Shown in pieces: positions 35,071 to 43,844 of a DNA stretch of 64,000 nucleotides (the first letter of the stretch is position 1; each line of letters opens with the position of its first letter). The stretch spans positions 248,001-312,000 of the forward strand of contig NZ_JACOPV010000003.1 of assembly GCF_016881005.1 (NCBI RefSeq). Reading direction: 5' to 3'. The DNA is from Pseudomonas arcuscaelestis. GTDB taxonomy: Bacteria > Pseudomonadota > Gammaproteobacteria > Pseudomonadales > Pseudomonadaceae. The notes under the pieces are model-generated. The model worked only from the letters and a program-made list of their open reading frames with translations, searched no databases and was not told the DNA's origin. The translations under genes and the position numbers were made by a program.

Positions 35071-36540
35071 ATGGACCTGCAATCACGTCTGGATTCATTG
35101 CCGCAGCAAGAAACCGTCCCCACTCAGGCAACGAGCCCCCGGCCTTTCAATTTGCTGCGCTGGTACGCCTTTGTGAGCCTGGCAATTATCCTTTCCGTGG
35201 CGGTAGGACTGGGACTGATCTCCAGTCGTTTCGTTATCAACGAAAGTGTCGAGCGCGATGCACTGCTGACCGCGCAGTTCATCCAGTCCATTGCCTCGGC
35301 AGAAGTGCGTCATGTGTCGATCCCCAATGTACGCACCATGGGTGAGTTGCTTGATCCGCGACAGGACCAGAACTTCCCCGAGGTCAATCCGGTGGCGCGT
35401 CGCGATGCCCGCGGCGAGTTTCTCGACCACATCGCGCACCTGCCGGACATGCTTCTGGCCAACATCTATGCGCCGGATCGCACGGTGATCTGGTCCAGTA
35501 ACCCGGCGCTGGTTGGACGGCTGATCGAGTCGGACGATGACCTGGACCATGCCTTCGACAACAAGGTCCGGGTTTCGGCCAGCTACCACAACGTCGATCA
35601 GGCCCGCAGCGAGCAGAAGTTCATTACCCCGCCGGAAAATTTGTTCATCGAGAACTACATTCCGCTGTTCGATGCCGACAACGAAAACGTCACAGCGATG
35701 GTCGAAATATACAAAGAGCCGCGCGACCTTATCGATCGTATTCAGTACGGCCTGCTGATGATCTGGCTGGCTGTGGCGGTGGGCGCGACGCTGGTGTATG
35801 GCGGCTTGTACTGGCTGATGTTCCATGCAAACCGTCATTTGGCGCGCCAGCAAAAGCGTCTGATCAACAACGAAACCTTTGTCGCGCTGGGAGAGATGTC
35901 TTCAGCAGTGGCGCACAGTTTGCGTAATCCCCTTGCCAGCATCCGTTCCAGCGCCGAACTGGCGCAGGAGATCGAGGAAGGCCCGGCGCAAAAATACATT
36001 GGCGACATCATCAGCCAGGTCGATCGCATGTCGCAATGGGTTCGCCAGTTGCTGCAGTCGTTGCGCCCCCTCAATGATGAGGTCGAAGCGGTTGAGCTGG
36101 AGCGGGTGCTGCAGGACAGCTTGCAGGCATTCAGCCTGCAACTGAAACGCAACGGTGTTGAGGTACGCCTCGATCCCCTCGCCAATGTTCGCGTACTGAG
36201 CCAATCAGTGTTGCTCGGGCAGATTTTCAATAGCCTGATTGCCAACGCGCTGGAGGCGATGAGCGAGGGCGGAATATTGCGCGTCGAACTGGTTCATCAC
36301 AACCGCAAGACTGTGACATTACGTCTGTGTGACAGTGGCAAGGGCATGAGTAGCGATCAACTGCGCATGGCCTTCAGGCCGTTCTACACCACCAAGCAGG
36401 GAGGGCTGGGAGTGGGACTGGTACTGGTCAAGCGGATCATGGAGCGCTTTGGCGGTACGGTGCGCTTGAGCAGTCGCGAAGGCAAGGGCACCTGCGTGCA
36501 AATGAGCTTTCGCGTGGTGCGTAAATCAGCGGGGGTTTGA
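35071..36540 (+). CDS. mnxS1: sensor histidine kinase MnxS1-like
   Basis: 489 aa membrane kinase. A membrane segment near 33-55, a periplasmic sensing region of about 180 residues, a second membrane segment near 228-250, then an NtrB-like phosphoacceptor block with H282 in AHSLRNPLASIRSSAEL and an ATPase domain (SNLIANALEAM-type N box, GKGMSSDQ, GGLGVGLVLVKRI). It is paralogous throughout to the kinase after the SCO gene. Two kinases plus one sigma-54 regulator match the mnxS1/mnxS2/mnxR system required for Mn(II) oxidation in P. putida GB-1. ATG 35071 is preferred to the adjacent GTG because AGGAG is better spaced. The signal sensed is unknown. Confidence 0.85.
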   Translation: MDLQSRLDSLPQQETVPTQATSPRPFNLLRWYAFVSLAIILSVAVGLGLISSRFVINESVERDALLTAQFIQSIASAEVRHVSIPNVRTMGELLDPRQDQNFPEVNPVARRDARGEFLDHIAHLPDMLLANIYAPDRTVIWSSNPALVGRLIESDDDLDHAFDNKVRVSASYHNVDQARSEQKFITPPENLFIENYIPLFDADNENVTAMVEIYKEPRDLIDRIQYGLLMIWLAVAVGATLVYGGLYWLMFHANRHLARQQKRLINNETFVALGEMSSAVAHSLRNPLASIRSSAELAQEIEEGPAQKYIGDIISQVDRMSQWVRQLLQSLRPLNDEVEAVELERVLQDSLQAFSLQLKRNGVEVRLDPLANVRVLSQSVLLGQIFNSLIANALEAMSEGGILRVELVHHNRKTVTLRLCDSGKGMSSDQLRMAFRPFYTTKQGGLGVGLVLVKRIMERFGGTVRLSSREGKGTCVQMSFRVVRKSAGV

Positions 36541-36563
36541 GCGAATTTTTCGGGGGTTGGCAG

Positions 36564-36577
36564 GCCCAATAATGGGG
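36564..36577. promoter_or_regulatory. candidate MnxR activator site upstream of mcoA
   Basis: GCCC-AATAAT-GGGG, one base short of the CCCC-N6-GGGG pattern, 86 bp before the -24 element. A second inverted repeat, GGGG-ATTT-CCCC, lies immediately after it (36577-36588). Confidence 0.58.
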
Positions 36578-36662
36578 GGGATTTCCCCGCGCATAGTCAA
36601 TATCTTGTGAGTAGATGATGTAACTCATTGATAAAGAGTATGTACATATCTTGAAACAGTTT

Positions 36663-36678
36663 TGGCTGGGTAATTGCA
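36663..36678 (+). promoter_or_regulatory. sigma-54 promoter of mcoA
   Basis: TGGCTGG-GTAA-TTGCA: GG-N10-GC spacing is exact and the -12 TTGCA is ideal. The predicted start lies about 28 bp before the mcoA ATG. Confidence 0.82.
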
Positions 36679-36716
36679 AATCGACATTACCGGTAGCCAA
36701 CACTGGGTGAAAGATC

Positions 36717-39500
36717 ATGTTCAAACGCGTTCAATACCCCTTCTGCCTGAGCGCAGCTTTGGCGCTACTACTCGTCGCTGAAGCCTCTGCCAGTCCAATT
36801 GACGACGTTGACCCGCCGGAGCCGGGAGATCCGTCGGCGTTTAGCGATGTACCTGCCAATCCGGCAGCTGCCTTGAATAATCTGCTGACGCTTCCCGAGG
36901 CGAATGTCGGGGCGTTCGACCTGCCGGATGGTGTAGAGGGCGATCGAGACACGCCTCGGCAGGAAAATCCGCGGCCACCTGCCCAGCAGACATCATTCAA
37001 TTACCCCACCAATGGCGCGCCAAGCCCGATGTTTGGCGCAGCGCCTTTTAGCCAACAGTTGTTGTTGTTCGAAGAATTTGGACCGACCCGCCTGGACCCT
37101 ACCGCCCCTGCCGATTTGTTGGTGTTTCCTGCGCCGACCACCGGCCCTGCGCCGCAGCAGGACCCTGTCAGCGTTGCCCGTAGCGCTCCCAATGGTGCAT
37201 TGCTTGATGCCTTTCTCAAGCAACCTGGACTGACACCATTTCCCAGTCAGTTCGCCAACGTGGTAGACCGCAACCCGTGGCAAACGCAGATCGAGATGTT
37301 CCTTAACCGTCATATTGGCGCACCTGCCGAAGGGCGGCCACCTGGAAAAGGCTGGTCGCACCAGCGCTGGAACGAGTTCTACCCGCAAGCCGCCTACAAG
37401 ACAGCCCAGGCCGGTGCGCGAATCAATGGTGGCGTGCGCGATGCCACTCAGATGCATCACTACAGTGTTGGCGAGTTTGCCCCGGGTGGGTTGTATTACA
37501 ACACTGCCGGGCAGGCCAATACCCTCGGTACCACCAAGGGCGTCGATACGCGTTTTCACCCCAACATGCCGTTGCAGGATCACAAGTCGATGTGGACCTT
37601 TGACGGCACGCTGCCTGCGAAGCTGCTGATGGTGCGTTACGGTCAGCCGCTGCTGATGCGTCACTACAACGCACTGCCGATTGATCCTGCGGCCAACCAT
37701 GGTTTTGGCCTGCACACCATCAGTACCCATGAGCACAACGGTCACTCTCCCGCAGAAAGCGACGGCTATGCCAACGCCTTCTTCTTTCCCGGGCAGTTCT
37801 ATGATTATCGCTGGCCGCTGCAATTGGCCGGATACGACAGTATCAATACCCGTGCCGAAGACCCACGCGCGGCATTCCCTTGCACACCGGGGGAAAAGCT
37901 TTGGGTCAATGACGCCGAGCCTGGGCTGAAAACTTGCGACAACGGCAGTATCCGCATTCGTGGCGACTGGCGCGAAACCATGAGTACTCATTGGTTCCAC
38001 GACCATATGCTCGATTTCACCGCGCAGAATGTCTACAAGGGCAACGCGGCGATGATGAACTACTACAGCGCACTGGATCGTGGCAATGAAGCCTTTGCTG
38101 ACGGTGTGAACTTGCGTCTGCCCAGTGGTTCGGCGTTGTCCTGGGGCAATCGCGACTATGACGTCAACCTGCTGATCGCCGACAAGGCCTGGGGCCAGGA
38201 TGGCCAATTGTGGTTCAACCCGTTCAACACCGATGGCTTCCTGGGCGACCAGGTGCTGGTCAACTGGCAGTACAAACCCTTCCTCGATGTGCGTGCTCGC
38301 AGCTATCGCCTGCGCATCCTCAATGGTTCGGTTTCGCGCTACTTCAAACTGGCAATGGTGCGCGAAATCAAGGGCAGCGGCGGCGAGTTTGCCGGCCCCA
38401 AAGGCTCGGGTCTGTCTTATGCGCGGGTGCCGTTCCACATGATTGCCAACGACGGCAACATCATGGAGCACTCGGTGCCCTTCGACGGCAGCATGGACCT
38501 GGACGGTGACGGTAACCGCAACAATCACAACGCGATTTTGCCCACCCAGGGCATTGCCGAGCGTTTCGACATTATCGTCAACTTTGCCAGGAACGGTATC
38601 AAACCGGGTGACAAGTTGTACCTGATCAACCTCAAGGCCCACGACACCGGCAAAGGGCCCAAGGAAGATATCGATCTTGCCGATGTGCTTTCGCAGAAGT
38701 ACCTGGCAGTCATCAAGCAGACCAGCAAAGGCCCGCAATGGGACAAGGGTGACCCGGCGGTGGGCAAAGTCCTGCAATTTAACGTCAAGGCCTACAGCGG
38801 CCAGGACCTGGCCATGGACCCGGCAGACTATGAACCAGCCAAACCGGGCAAGGCCGAAGGCAAGGTGATGATTGCGCTCAAGCTGCACCGTGACAACCCC
38901 GCCGATCAGGCGCGCCTGGCCCAGGCTCGCCACCGGACATTCATTTTCGGTCGATCCGATGGGACCGACCAGGTGCCGTGGACCATCAAGACGGACGGCG
39001 GCCTGGGCTACAACATGGACCCGCGTCGGCTCAATGCCTCGCCACAATTGGCAACCGGCCCCACCGATGCGGGATTCAGCGGCGCAGGAACCCTGGAAGT
39101 GTGGAAGATCCAGAACGGTGGCAATGGTTGGAGCCATCCGGTGCATGTGCACTTCGAGGAAGGCATCATCCTCAGTCGCGGCGGCAAAGCGCCACCGGAA
39201 TGGGAAAAATGGGCGCGCAAGGACGTCTACCGCATCGGCAACGAGAGTGACGGCCTGGATAACGTCGAGATGGCGATCAACTTTCGCGAGTTCGCCGGTA
39301 CCTACATGGAGCACTGTCACAACACCCAACATGAGGACAACTCGATGTTGCTGCGTTGGGACATTGATCACCCAGGCCAACTGCAGTTGATGCCAACGCC
39401 ATTGCCCAGTTGGGACGGCGTGCAGTACATCAACTCTGCCGCGCTGCCCACCTGGCGCAGCGGGGATGGCAAGGGGCCGCAGGTGAAGATCAACAAGTAG
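36717..39500 (+). CDS. mcoA: multicopper oxidase, manganese oxidase McoA-like
   Basis: 927 aa, exported by a Sec signal peptide (MFKRVQYPFCLSAALALLL...). All copper motifs of a laccase-type enzyme are present: HEHNGH at 338-343, HWFHDH at 425-430, HPVHVH at 807-812 and HCHNTQHEDNSM at 866-877, which supplies the type 1 ligands with an axial Met and the trinuclear centre. Length and context (between two mnxS-type kinases and mnxR) fit McoA, one of the Mn(II) oxidases of P. putida GB-1. A proline/acid-rich N-terminal stretch (residues 27-110) precedes the first cupredoxin domain. It probably oxidises Mn(II) to Mn(III/IV) outside the cytoplasm. Transcription should depend on sigma-54 and MnxR. 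Confidence 0.88.
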   Translation: MFKRVQYPFCLSAALALLLVAEASASPIDDVDPPEPGDPSAFSDVPANPAAALNNLLTLPEANVGAFDLPDGVEGDRDTPRQENPRPPAQQTSFNYPTNGAPSPMFGAAPFSQQLLLFEEFGPTRLDPTAPADLLVFPAPTTGPAPQQDPVSVARSAPNGALLDAFLKQPGLTPFPSQFANVVDRNPWQTQIEMFLNRHIGAPAEGRPPGKGWSHQRWNEFYPQAAYKTAQAGARINGGVRDATQMHHYSVGEFAPGGLYYNTAGQANTLGTTKGVDTRFHPNMPLQDHKSMWTFDGTLPAKLLMVRYGQPLLMRHYNALPIDPAANHGFGLHTISTHEHNGHSPAESDGYANAFFFPGQFYDYRWPLQLAGYDSINTRAEDPRAAFPCTPGEKLWVNDAEPGLKTCDNGSIRIRGDWRETMSTHWFHDHMLDFTAQNVYKGNAAMMNYYSALDRGNEAFADGVNLRLPSGSALSWGNRDYDVNLLIADKAWGQDGQLWFNPFNTDGFLGDQVLVNWQYKPFLDVRARSYRLRILNGSVSRYFKLAMVREIKGSGGEFAGPKGSGLSYARVPFHMIANDGNIMEHSVPFDGSMDLDGDGNRNNHNAILPTQGIAERFDIIVNFARNGIKPGDKLYLINLKAHDTGKGPKEDIDLADVLSQKYLAVIKQTSKGPQWDKGDPAVGKVLQFNVKAYSGQDLAMDPADYEPAKPGKAEGKVMIALKLHRDNPADQARLAQARHRTFIFGRSDGTDQVPWTIKTDGGLGYNMDPRRLNASPQLATGPTDAGFSGAGTLEVWKIQNGGNGWSHPVHVHFEEGIILSRGGKAPPEWEKWARKDVYRIGNESDGLDNVEMAINFREFAGTYMEHCHNTQHEDNSMLLRWDIDHPGQLQLMPTPLPSWDGVQYINSAALPTWRSGDGKGPQVKINK

Positions 39501-39531
39501 CCCTTGGCCAATGGCGAACGAGGTGTGAATC

Positions 39532-40512
39532 ATGCGGCGACTTTCAATCTGGTTCGGCGCAGCACTGCTGTGCTGCGCCCTCCAGGGGCTGGCTGAGGAT
39601 GCCACCCCTTGGGGGGCGGATTACTTTCCCAACACGCTCCTGACCGACCAGGATGGTCGGCAGGTGCGCTTTTTCGATGATTTGATCAAGGGCAAGGTGG
39701 TGGTGGTCAACTTCATCTTCACCGGTTGTGGCGACTCGTGCCCATTGGAAACTGCGCGCTTGCGCCAGGTTCAGCAACTGCTGGGCGAACGCGTGGGTAG
39801 CGATGTGTTTTTCTACTCCATCAGTATCGATCCGCTCAGTGACACCCCGCAGGTGCTCAAGGCTTACGCAGAGCGATTCAAAGTCGGCCGCGGGTGGCGC
39901 TTTCTGACCGGTGACAAGGAGCAGATCGATGCTTTGCGCCGGCGTCTGGGGTTGTTTATCGAAGGGGTGGACAACGGCCGCAGTCGCGACCACAACCTGA
40001 GTCTGATTGTTGGCAACCAGGCCACCGGTCGCTGGATGAAGGCCTCGCCATTCGAAAACCCCTGGATTCTTGCCGACCAGTTGGCCAACAGCCTGCAGAA
40101 CTGGAAGGCGCCCAGTAGCGAGCAGAGTTACGTCCAGGCACCGGACATACGCCCGCCCAGCAGCGGCGAAGAGTTGTTCCGGACCCGTTGCGCCGCTTGC
40201 CACAGTGTTGGCCCTGAAGATGGGCAGGGCGTTGGTATGCGCAATGTTGGTCCGGATCTTCTGGGCGTAACCCAGCGACGTGATCGCGCCTGGCTCAGTC
40301 GCTGGATACGCGAACCAGATCGCATGCTGGCAGAGCGTGATGCCCTGGCGCTGACCCTGTTCGAACAGTTCAATCGGGTGGCCATGCCGAACTTGCGCCT
40401 GTCCTCGGACAACACTGACAGTGTTCTGGAGTTTCTCGAGCAGGAAGCTCGGCGCCAGGGCGTGTTTGAACAAGCCCAAGCGCTAGACGACGAGGCGGCT
40501 ATCGCCCAATAG
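39532..40512 (+). CDS. SCO1/SenC copper chaperone fused to cytochrome c
   Basis: 326 aa with a signal peptide. Residues 30-195 are a thioredoxin-like SCO domain with copper-binding C66-x3-C70 and H154 (DHNLSL). Residues 205-305 are a cytochrome c domain with heme-binding C220-A-A-C223-H224 and a later MPNLRLS that could give the axial methionine. SCO proteins deliver copper to oxidases; the fused heme could supply or receive electrons for thiol/copper redox, or accept electrons from the oxidase. It lies 31 bp after mcoA and is presumably co-transcribed, so McoA is the likely client. Confidence 0.88.
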   Translation: MRRLSIWFGAALLCCALQGLAEDATPWGADYFPNTLLTDQDGRQVRFFDDLIKGKVVVVNFIFTGCGDSCPLETARLRQVQQLLGERVGSDVFFYSISIDPLSDTPQVLKAYAERFKVGRGWRFLTGDKEQIDALRRRLGLFIEGVDNGRSRDHNLSLIVGNQATGRWMKASPFENPWILADQLANSLQNWKAPSSEQSYVQAPDIRPPSSGEELFRTRCAACHSVGPEDGQGVGMRNVGPDLLGVTQRRDRAWLSRWIREPDRMLAERDALALTLFEQFNRVAMPNLRLSSDNTDSVLEFLEQEARRQGVFEQAQALDDEAAIAQ

Positions 40513-40572
40513 AGGCAAAATACTATCAGTGAGCAGCGGATCATTAGAATTGATTTGAAACACCAGAGCCTG

Positions 40573-40583
40573 ACTGGGCTATA
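40573..40583 (+). promoter_or_regulatory. ACTGGGCTATA element upstream of mnxS2
   Basis: Identical to the 11-bp element before mnxS1. Here it runs into TATACA and is preceded by TTGAAA. No sigma-54 promoter was found before mnxS2. Confidence 0.4.
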
Positions 40584-40617
40584 CATTTAAAAAAAAACAG
40601 CCCGCCAGGAAATATCA

Positions 40618-42114
40618 ATGCAGGTGCTGAATAAGAAACAGGCCGATGAGGGCCAGCAGTTCCATGCGTCACCTGATCGGAGCTTGCGCGACTTCAATTT
40701 GTTGCGCTGGTTTTCCGTGGTCAGCCTATTGATTATCACTGCCGTGGCGGTTGGCCTGGGCTATGTCTCGACGCGCTTTGTGGTCAATGACAGCGTTGAG
40801 CGGGATGCCATGCTCACCGCCCAGTTCATCCAGGCCATGGCCAAGGCAGAAGTGCGCCATTCGCGTATTCCGCCGGGCACAACCATGGCGCAGTTGTTGG
40901 ATCCGCGCCTGGACAACCAGCATCCGGGAATCAGTCCTGACCTGGTGGCCTCCACCCGTATCGAATTTCTCGACCACGTCGAGCATCTGCCCGATACCTT
41001 GCTGACCAACGTCTATGCCCTTGATCGCACGATTGTCTGGTCCACCAATGCGCAGCTGGTTGGACGCAAGATCGAAGGCGATGATGACCTCGATGAATCA
41101 TTCAATTCGCAAGTGCCCGTCTCGGCCAGCTACCACAAGGCCAACGAAGACCGCGATGAACAGAAATTCCTGCGCGAGCCGCAGTACCTGTTCATTGAAA
41201 ACTACATTCCAATGTTCGACGAAAGCGGTACGCAGGTGCTGTCGATGGTCGAGGTTTACAAGGAGCCGCAGGATTTGGTTCGGCGTATCCAGCGCGGCTA
41301 TGTATTGATCTGGACGTCGACGCTGCTGGGCGGCGCGTTGATCTACTTTGGCCTGTTCTGGATCGTTCGCCGCGCTGCCAGCCTCCTGCGCGCCCAGCAG
41401 AGCAAACTGGTGGCCAGTGAAACCTTCGGCGCCCTCGGCGAAATGTCTTCGGCGGTGGCGCACAGCTTGCGTAACCCGCTGGCAACTATCCGCTCCAGCG
41501 CCGAGTTGGCGCAGGAAGTGGCCAGCCAACATTCGCAAAAGAATATCGGCGACATCATTAGCCAGGTCGACCGTATGTCGCGTTGGGTGCGCGAGTTGCT
41601 GGTGTCATTGCAGCCGTTGAAGGACGATGCCGAAGCCGTCGACCTGGTCGCGGCAGTTGAAGACACCTGCAGCACTTTTGCCTCTCAGACCGAGCGCAAC
41701 AAGGTGCAGCTTCAGGTGGATACACCGGCATCGGCCCTGGTGATTAGCCAGCCGGTGTTGCTTACGCAGATTCTCAACAGTCTTTTCTCCAACGCCTTGG
41801 AGGCGATGCCCGGTGGTGGCCGGCTTACCTTGCACGTGCGTGAGCTGACTGATGAGGGCAAGATCCAGCTAGTCTTGAGCGATACCGGCAAGGGCATGAG
41901 CCAGCAGCAGGAACGGATGGTGTTCAAGCCTTTTTTCACCACCAAGCAAGGCGGCCTTGGCGTAGGGCTGGTGTTGGTCAAACGAATAATGGAGCGTTTC
42001 GGCGGCGCGGTCAGTCTGACCAGCCGCGAAGAGGAAGGAACCCGCGTAAGCCTGACTTTCAATGTTGCAGCGGGAGGGGATCATGGAGCACAGCATCCTG
42101 GTGGTGGAGGATGA
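40618..42114 (+). CDS. mnxS2: sensor histidine kinase MnxS2-like
   Basis: 498 aa, paralogue of the MnxS1-like kinase with the same plan and the phosphoacceptor at the same residue, H282 (AHSLRNPLATIRSSAELA). The periplasmic domain keeps FVxNxSVERDAxLTAQFIQ, SASYH and LFIENYIP in both, but the regions between diverge, so the two may sense different cues or act as a heteromer. The C-terminal ATPase has GKGMSQQQ and GGLGVGLVLVKRI. The mnxR start lies inside its 3' end, so kinase and regulator are translationally linked. Confidence 0.85.
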   Translation: MQVLNKKQADEGQQFHASPDRSLRDFNLLRWFSVVSLLIITAVAVGLGYVSTRFVVNDSVERDAMLTAQFIQAMAKAEVRHSRIPPGTTMAQLLDPRLDNQHPGISPDLVASTRIEFLDHVEHLPDTLLTNVYALDRTIVWSTNAQLVGRKIEGDDDLDESFNSQVPVSASYHKANEDRDEQKFLREPQYLFIENYIPMFDESGTQVLSMVEVYKEPQDLVRRIQRGYVLIWTSTLLGGALIYFGLFWIVRRAASLLRAQQSKLVASETFGALGEMSSAVAHSLRNPLATIRSSAELAQEVASQHSQKNIGDIISQVDRMSRWVRELLVSLQPLKDDAEAVDLVAAVEDTCSTFASQTERNKVQLQVDTPASALVISQPVLLTQILNSLFSNALEAMPGGGRLTLHVRELTDEGKIQLVLSDTGKGMSQQQERMVFKPFFTTKQGGLGVGLVLVKRIMERFGGAVSLTSREEEGTRVSLTFNVAAGGDHGAQHPGGGG

Positions 42115-43510
42115 TGAAATCCTCGCAGAAAATATCCAGACCTATCTAGAGCGAAAAGGGTTTGAGGTCACCGTTTGCCATAGTGCCGAGCAGGCGCTGG
42201 AGCAGTTGGCTCAGTGCCAGCCCGACGCAGTGTTGACCGACAACTCGCTGCCGGGCATGAGTGGCCATGAGCTGATCAAGGCCTTGGCCGTGCGTGCGCC
42301 GGAGCTCAAAGTGATCATGATGACCGGCTACGGCAATGTCGAAGATGCCGTACTGGCAATGAAAGAGGGCGCGTTTCACTACCTGACCAAGCCGGTGGTA
42401 CTGGCCGAGCTCAAGCTGATGCTCGACAAGGCGCTAGCGGCCGAGCGCATGGAACGCACGCTGTCGTTCTACCAGGAGCGCGAGGCGCACAAGTCCGGAG
42501 GACAGTCACTGATTGGTGAGTCGCCGGCCATGCTGAGCCTCAAGCATACCCTGACGCAATTGCTCGATGCCGAGCGGCGCATGGCCAGCGGGGACTTGCC
42601 GCCGGTGTTGGTCGAGGGGGAAACCGGCACGGGTAAGGAGCTGGTGGCTCGGGCCCTGCATTATGATGGCGCGCGAAGCAAAGGGCCGTTTATCGAGTTC
42701 AACTGTGCCTCGATTCCAGCCAACCTGCTGGAGGCAGAGCTCTTTGGGCACGAAAAGGGTGCGTTCACTGATGCCAAGGATCGCAGGGTCGGCTTGGTGG
42801 AGGCGGCCGATGGCGGCACGCTGTTTCTTGATGAAATCGGTGAAATGGACCTGCTGCTGCAGGCCAAACTGTTGAAACTGCTCGAGGACCGCACCATTCG
42901 CCGTATCGGTGCGGTGAAGGAGCGCAAGGTCGATCTGCGGATCATCAGTGCCACCAACTGCAACCTGGAGCAGATGGTGCAACAGGGCAAGTTTCGCCGT
43001 GACCTGTTTTTTCGCCTGCGCATTATTTCGATCAAGGTGCCCAGGCTGTATGCCCGGGGTGAAGATATCTTGTTGCTGGCCCGGCATTTCCTAAGTTTGC
43101 ATGGTAAACGCTATGGCAAGACCCACCTTCATTTCAGTCCTGAGGCTGAAGAGTTGCTGCTCAACTACAGCTGGCCGGGCAACGTGCGGGAGTTGCGTAA
43201 TATGCTTGAGCAGACGGTGTTGCTTGCGCCTGTCGAAGAGATTGCTCCGCACCAGCTTAATGTGTGCATGAGTTTGGTTGATGAGCCTTTTGAAATGCCG
43301 GCACCGGCTTTTCATGAAAGTCATGGCAATGGTGAGTCTGCGATTTCTACCAGTTTGCCGGAGGTAGAGCGGGAAATGGTGCGTAAGATGCTCGACCGCA
43401 CCGATTGGAACGTGACGAAGTCGGCTCGGCTTTTGGGGCTGAGTCGCGATATGTTGCGCTACCGTATCGAGAAGCTTGGCCTGAGCCGGCCGGACAAGCG
43501 GCAGTGGTGA
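42083..43510 (+). CDS. mnxR: sigma-54-dependent response regulator MnxR-like (NtrC family)
   Basis: 475 aa. Receiver with D10/D11 region and phosphoacceptor D53 in VLTDNSLPGMSG; AAA+ domain with Walker A GETGTGKE (179-186), the sigma-54 contact loop GAFTD (226-230) and Walker B LFLDEIGEMD; Fis-type C-terminal helix-turn-helix (WNVTKSARLLGLSRDMLRYRI). ATG 42083 has GGGAGGGG at ideal spacing; an upstream ATG lacks one. MnxR is the regulator needed for Mn(II) oxidation in P. putida GB-1. In this window it has several candidate targets: four sigma-54 promoters, each with an upstream CCCC-N6-GGGG site. Confidence 0.88.
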   Translation: MEHSILVVEDDEILAENIQTYLERKGFEVTVCHSAEQALEQLAQCQPDAVLTDNSLPGMSGHELIKALAVRAPELKVIMMTGYGNVEDAVLAMKEGAFHYLTKPVVLAELKLMLDKALAAERMERTLSFYQEREAHKSGGQSLIGESPAMLSLKHTLTQLLDAERRMASGDLPPVLVEGETGTGKELVARALHYDGARSKGPFIEFNCASIPANLLEAELFGHEKGAFTDAKDRRVGLVEAADGGTLFLDEIGEMDLLLQAKLLKLLEDRTIRRIGAVKERKVDLRIISATNCNLEQMVQQGKFRRDLFFRLRIISIKVPRLYARGEDILLLARHFLSLHGKRYGKTHLHFSPEAEELLLNYSWPGNVRELRNMLEQTVLLAPVEEIAPHQLNVCMSLVDEPFEMPAPAFHESHGNGESAISTSLPEVEREMVRKMLDRTDWNVTKSARLLGLSRDMLRYRIEKLGLSRPDKRQW

Positions 43511-43567
43511 GGGTGTATGGGGCCACCCGATTTTGCCATATCCAATGGCGATGGTGGCGTTGAGTCA

Positions 43568-43621
43568 CCTTTGCGCCCTTACGGCGCCTTACTTTGGCAG
43601 TCGACCCAAAGTAAGCAAAGG
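43568..43621. repeat. extragenic nested palindrome
   Basis: Perfect 10-bp arms CTTACTTTGG and CCAAAGTAAG around an 8-base loop, flanked by an outer pair CCTTTGC and GCAAAGG. It lies between the convergent mnxR and thiaminase genes. Similar sequence is familiar from intergenic repeats of fluorescent pseudomonads; it may act as a bidirectional transcript end. The remaining 200 bp up to the thiaminase stop shows only smaller GC-rich dyads and the hexamer repeat. Confidence 0.65.
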
Positions 43622-43812
43622 GCTTGCTGCCCCACCAGGGGCCCTACGCTGCGCTTCGGGTCCCCTCGCTACGGTGTCGCTACAGGGCATTGCGATCTAC
43701 GCGTTGCAAGCAACACTACGATTCGCAACTTCGGCCAAGCCGAAGGCGCTGCGCGCTAGCCCTTTCGCAACACCTTCACTCGGCCCTTCTGGTTAACGGG
43801 GCGGGGGTGGAG

Positions 43813-43830
43813 CAAGATCAAGATCAAGAT
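43813..43830. repeat. three tandem copies of a hexamer
   Basis: CAAGAT repeated three times without change, just beyond the stop codon of the thiaminase-family gene. A short microsatellite-like repeat of no known function. Confidence 0.7.
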
Positions 43831-43844
43831 CTCGATCTACAGGA

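Noticed and set aside
36993..39605. 870-codon open frame antisense to mcoA
   Set aside because: No ribosome binding site and no recognisable domain; composition is that of a shadow frame of GC-rich coding DNA, and the sense strand encodes a complete multicopper oxidase.
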